From assembly GCA_003249795.1 (NCBI GenBank), contig QKHZ01000171.1, forward strand, positions 1 through 48,507: a DNA stretch of 48,507 nt, in the 5' to 3' direction. This document shows, in pieces, positions 45,410-48,507 of the stretch (the stretch's first letter is position 1; the number at the start of each line of letters is the position of its first letter). The position numbers and the translations under genes are program-made. The notes below the pieces were generated by a model. It saw only the letters and a program-made list of their open reading frames with translations, searched no databases and had not been told where the DNA came from. Source of the DNA: a bacterium. GTDB taxonomy: Bacteria; Planctomycetota; SZUA-567.

Positions 45410-47142
45410 TCGTGTCGGTAGTTCTTCTTGCGGTCATTTCCGTCGCGGCGGTTTGCGGGGAAGAGACTGCGTCGGCAGTACACCTGCGGTTTTCCGGAAT
45501 CCTGGGACAAAGCCAGCCTGCAGAGTCTGAGCCACTTTCCGAAATCGGAGTTGAAGGCGCGTTTACCAATCAGGATGGCACACTGTACCTCGTGGCCGGT
45601 GGTGCTGTGTATAACGCCGTGCGGCATCAGGAATCCGGTGCGTGGCAAGTTGAGCGAAAATCAGAACTGCCTGCAGTTGCGCGTCACTGCGAATGGGATG
45701 GAGCCGCAGCGTATGTGCTGGGAGTAGATTCTGCCATATACCGGTTTGCTCCCGGCAGCGAAGCGGCCACTTCAAAAGTGGAGACGATCTGCAAGCTCGA
45801 AACGCGCCCGTCAGCGATGGCGATCGTACCGATAACACAACAAAACAGCGGAATCGGAAACTGCGGAAAAATCCTGATCCTGCACGGAAACAACATCATC
45901 GGGTTCACCGAATTCGGACAGCCGTGCGGAAAACTGTTTACCTTGCCCTCCGATATCAAGGGTGCATGGAACAGTATCGGGATTGATCCTGAGTCTGGTG
46001 ATCTGCTGGCAGGCGCAGGTTATCCTGACCGGATCGTCCGACGTTTTTCTGTTAACGGAGATGAAGTTAAAAATAAACGCTGGCCGATGCGGGTCACATG
46101 CGAGATGATGCAGACGACGCCGACCGAAACGTGGATCTGCCATGGATTGTTCGGATTCCATTCAGTCTGCGGCGGGACAAATTCCCCGAATAAAAACGAG
46201 ATAGCGTTCATCAAAAATTACTGGACGCATCGTGCAACCGCAATCACACGGCTGAGTGATGGCAGCGTTTGCATCGCATCGTCACAAGGTGCCGTGTTTT
46301 TTGATCGGGACGGCAAGCCGCTGTCGCAACGGATCGGCGGCATCACCGGTATCCGGCAGATGGCGGTGGCGACTGACGGTACGCTTCTTGCCGTTTGTGA
46401 AGACAGCCATCGGGTTCTGCGATTGTCCATCAGTGACAAGCCCAACGCGCAACTCACGTGTAATTCATATGAACCGTGGTATGTTGGCGGCGGTTGGAAA
46501 GGGGGCTCGGGTGGGCTTGTCTGGGCGCGGACGGAGTTTCTTGTACTAGACCGCGTGCAAAATAAACTCTGGCGTTTTCATCCGACAAAAACAGGTTGGG
46601 CAGAAACCCCCTGGCAGTCTCTGACCAAGGAGAATACATTTACCGCGCCATCCGCGCTTGCAGCAGGCGATACGAACATCTGGGTGCTTGACGGATCGAC
46701 TCTGTCTGAAATATCCTGTCAGAATTATGAAATCACCAACACATTTCCTCTCCCGCAGTGGAGGGATTCAACCGCGACGAAATTCATTGCCGCGTCAAAC
46801 GACCGCCAGTTATTTGTAGCTTCGGAAAAGTCATTGATGGCGATTGACCATTCACCTGAGGGTGACTATGCTGAACGCTGGACATATGACGGCGGGTTTA
46901 CGGCGATATCAGCATTAGCGTGTTCAGACGCATATGTTGTCGTGGTAGACTCTTCCGAAAACCAATTGTTTTTGCTGAACACAGAAACCGGTGCGGTTGA
47001 GGCGTCGACTGATTTGCTGCAGATCGCAGAGTCTATGCAGGCGGGTTGCGTTGCCTTGTATCGCAATTGGATTTTTCTGCATGACCAAACGGGCAAACGG
47101 ATTCTCCGCTATAAAATCGAATCCGTGAAATCGTCACAATAA
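45391..47142 (+). CDS. Secreted beta-propeller-like protein, unknown function
   Basis: 583 aa starting inside the end of the glycosidase gene (CGGAG ten bases upstream). Signal peptide SCKIIVSVVLLAVISVAAVCGEE; the -1 Val makes a lipobox unlikely. The body is a run of short beta-rich units of NHL/WD-like character (GTLYLVAGGAVYNAV, AAYVLGVDSAIYRFAPG, GSVCIASSQGAVFFDRDGKPL, GTLLAVCEDSHRVLRLSISD, NQLFLLNTETGAVEAS), probably six to eight blades. No catalytic motif seen. Tight coupling with the glycosidase suggests substrate binding or delivery outside the cytoplasm. Confidence 0.78.
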   Translation: MSSCKIIVSVVLLAVISVAAVCGEETASAVHLRFSGILGQSQPAESEPLSEIGVEGAFTNQDGTLYLVAGGAVYNAVRHQESGAWQVERKSELPAVARHCEWDGAAAYVLGVDSAIYRFAPGSEAATSKVETICKLETRPSAMAIVPITQQNSGIGNCGKILILHGNNIIGFTEFGQPCGKLFTLPSDIKGAWNSIGIDPESGDLLAGAGYPDRIVRRFSVNGDEVKNKRWPMRVTCEMMQTTPTETWICHGLFGFHSVCGGTNSPNKNEIAFIKNYWTHRATAITRLSDGSVCIASSQGAVFFDRDGKPLSQRIGGITGIRQMAVATDGTLLAVCEDSHRVLRLSISDKPNAQLTCNSYEPWYVGGGWKGGSGGLVWARTEFLVLDRVQNKLWRFHPTKTGWAETPWQSLTKENTFTAPSALAAGDTNIWVLDGSTLSEISCQNYEITNTFPLPQWRDSTATKFIAASNDRQLFVASEKSLMAIDHSPEGDYAERWTYDGGFTAISALACSDAYVVVVDSSENQLFLLNTETGAVEASTDLLQIAESMQAGCVALYRNWIFLHDQTGKRILRYKIESVKSSQ

Positions 47143-47390
47143 ATCATCAGGAAGATTGACCATTTCATTGCTTACTGGGCAGCCGAAAATAAGCTGATGA
47201 TCCGGCTGGCATATTCCTCTTCCACTCCTTCCACTCCAAACAGAACTGCCTGCGCCATACACAAAACGCACCCCATCACGTTAGCCAACAGTAAGTTACA
47301 GCAAATCCGTCATAGAATTTATTCTGCCGTCATATGCACTGGTGCCATTCGCCCCCACTTCGACTGAGGCAAAAAATCGGGCCGATTCAT

Positions 47391-47421
47391 TTGACAAAGC
47401 AAGATTGACGGGTACTATACT
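47391..47421 (+). promoter_or_regulatory. Promoter of the LacI-family gene
   Basis: Perfect -35 TTGACA (47391-47396). The -10 TATACT (47416-47421) is 19 bp away, a long spacer; TACTAT at 16 bp is an alternative. The first operator begins at the last base of the -10, so a bound repressor would block RNA polymerase. Confidence 0.65.
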
Positions 47422-47444
47422 AAACGTTTAGGTAAATGTTTAGG
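47421..47444. promoter_or_regulatory. Tandem LacI-family operator (autoregulation)
   Basis: TAAACGTTTAGG followed directly by TAAATGTTTAGG. The first contains the palindrome TAAACGTTTA with the central CpG usual for LacI-family sites; the second has one change. The 12-bp period puts copies a little over one helical turn apart. Position just after the -10 suggests the LacI protein represses its own gene. Confidence 0.7.
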
Positions 47445-47467
47445 TTAATTCACAGGAATGGCGGCAC

Positions 47468-48502
47468 ATGGCAAAAGTAAAGCTGGTTGATATCGCTAAA
47501 AAATCCGGCGTCAGCATCGCTTCTGTTTCGGCGGCGCTCAATAACACGGCCGGAGTGAGTGCGGTAAAGAAAAAGAAGATTCTCAAGATCGCCAGCGATA
47601 TGGGATATCAGCCCAGTCTTGCCGCGCGATTATTGAAGCGGAATCAGGTCGATGATATCGCACTGATCATCAATGACTATCCGGAAAAGATCGTCAGTTC
47701 GGCCACATATCAGACCATGACGGCCCTGTTTGTTCACGAGTGCCGCAGAGAAAAGTTGCGCTATCAGATCGAGTACACCAATCTGGATAAGGATGAAATT
47801 CCGTCTTCGGTTTCGGGGGGCTTGGTTGGCGGCGCATTGCATATGGGAGTGTTGGAACCGGCGCTGCGTGAATGGCTGCATCAGAATCGCGACTTTGTAT
47901 TGGTGCAGGTGGATGAGCCGTATGATTACAATGTCGTTTTGGATGCAAACAGCGGGTTGCAGAAATCGGTGGAATATCTTTGCGCAAAAGGGCACCGGAA
48001 AATCGGGCTGATTCACGGCCCGTTTGAATTTTACACCCACGCGATTGCCCACAGCAGTTTCCTTCAACTGGTCGATGATTATCAGCTTGATATTCTGCCG
48101 GAATATATCCAGGGATTCGACAAGGGAAACGATCTGGATATCGTCAACGGTTCTTACGCGGCAGCAGAGAAAATGCTTTCATTGAAAAAGCCACCGACAG
48201 CGGTTATCTGCATGAATATCAGCACTGCACGCGCTGCGGTTTATCAGGCGTCGCTTCATGGAAAAATCGTTCCCCGCGATCTGAGTGTCATCGCGCATGG
48301 TGCTTTGCCTTGGGAGGCGGAGCAGTCATGCCCGGCGTTCTGTTCAGCCGAGCAGGATTGGGAAACGGCAATTACGCTTGCGATGAACATGATCCGCCGC
48401 CGGATCAGGGGACTGCTGACCGAGCCGCAAACCGAGACAGTCGAAATGCGGATGGTCAAGCGGTTGAGCGTCTGCGGCGTGAACCCTAAGATTTCAGGTT
48501 GA
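47468..48502 (+). CDS. LacI-family transcriptional regulator
   Basis: 344 aa, complete. N-terminal helix-turn-helix and hinge: VKLVDIAKKSGVSIASVSAALN, KKILKIASDMGYQPSLAARLLKRNQ. The periplasmic-binding-like domain follows: VLVQVDEPYDYNVVLDANSG, YLCAKGHRKIGLIHGP and GSYAAAEKMLSLKKPPTAVICMN. The recognition helix has Ala-Ser-Val-Ser at positions seen in GalR/LacI members that bind CG-centred palindromes, which fits the AAACGTTT operator upstream. Effector sugar unknown. It lies just after the glycosidase/propeller genes on the same strand, so it may govern them or genes further right. AGGA is about ten bases before the ATG. Confidence 0.94.
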   Translation: MAKVKLVDIAKKSGVSIASVSAALNNTAGVSAVKKKKILKIASDMGYQPSLAARLLKRNQVDDIALIINDYPEKIVSSATYQTMTALFVHECRREKLRYQIEYTNLDKDEIPSSVSGGLVGGALHMGVLEPALREWLHQNRDFVLVQVDEPYDYNVVLDANSGLQKSVEYLCAKGHRKIGLIHGPFEFYTHAIAHSSFLQLVDDYQLDILPEYIQGFDKGNDLDIVNGSYAAAEKMLSLKKPPTAVICMNISTARAAVYQASLHGKIVPRDLSVIAHGALPWEAEQSCPAFCSAEQDWETAITLAMNMIRRRIRGLLTEPQTETVEMRMVKRLSVCGVNPKISG

Positions 48503-48507
48503 TATCT

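Larger units (their letters stand above)
47143..47467. other. 325-bp gap ahead of the LacI gene
   Basis: No clear terminator follows the propeller gene; ATCATCAG (47143-47150) and CTGATGAT (47194-47201) pair but with a 43-base loop and no T-run. A tandem TTCCACTCC repeat occurs near 47220. The right end holds the LacI promoter and operators. Confidence 0.5.

Noticed and set aside
1-48507. CRISPR array, insertion sequence, prophage, tRNA or rRNA gene
   Set aside because: Read on both strands by eye. No regularly spaced repeats, transposase, integrase, attachment repeats, T-loop GTTCRANNC with a cloverleaf, or rRNA segments were seen. A covariance-model scan would be needed to exclude small RNAs.

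Overview
The window most likely comes from a Gram-negative, flagellated member of the PVC group, probably Lentisphaerota (Victivallales-like). The evidence is: (i) L-ring, P-ring and FlgA genes, which imply an outer membrane; (ii) a pseudopilin with the FTLVEILVVVSIIAILAMLMMPAL-type helix and an H-X9-DG-like tail (seen here as H-X10-DSH), a type greatly expanded in Lentisphaerota and Planctomycetota; (iii) large glycosidases with LacI and AraC regulators; (iv) REC+FapA and CheX+REC fusions. The assignment is inferred from gene content. No rRNA or tRNA gene was found to confirm it.

Layout. 1-6229 (minus): the 5' part of a MORN-like membrane protein, an inositol monophosphatase, a secreted zinc-finger protein, a membrane diguanylate cyclase and a large acidic envelope protein. 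6920-8218 (plus): an aminotransferase, ending at a hairpin shared with the flagellar operon. 8326-15042 (minus): a compact operon, small ORF-flgF-flgG-flgA-flgH-flgI-flgJ-flgN-fliW-csrA, headed by a good sigma-54 promoter match. 15590-18817 (plus): prolyl-tRNA synthetase, then a GNAT-GNAT-cyclic-nucleotide-binding fusion. 18851-22455 (minus): a hybrid histidine kinase and its response regulator. 22734-26317 (plus): a CheX-CheY fusion, CheA and a small unknown gene. 26333-29926: a divergent AraC regulator and a GH116 glycosidase. 30034-32506 (minus): REC-FapA plus a pseudo-receiver with Glu in place of the phospho-Asp. 32860-38057 (minus): an M16C peptidase, class II aldolase and a nitrilase-family amidase. 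38315-40324: a small membrane protein and an SH3-domain envelope protein. 40894-47142 (plus): an unusual AbiEi-type winged-helix/pseudopilin fusion, a secreted clan-A-like glycosidase with a CBM9-like domain, and a secreted propeller-like protein. 47468-48502 (plus): a LacI regulator with a tandem operator over its own promoter.

How it fits together. About half the window serves motility and signalling: flagellar rod and rings, FliW/CsrA post-transcriptional control, CheA with a receiver fused to its own phosphatase, c-di-GMP synthesis and FapA. The right end is a carbohydrate-use region. The most unusual item is the 464-residue ORF at 40894. It puts a DNA-binding antitoxin-type domain on the cytoplasmic side of a prepilin cleavage site, so it could be a membrane-tethered transcription factor released by prepilin peptidase. 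That reading is a hypothesis. A separate internal start (codon 200) is the main alternative.
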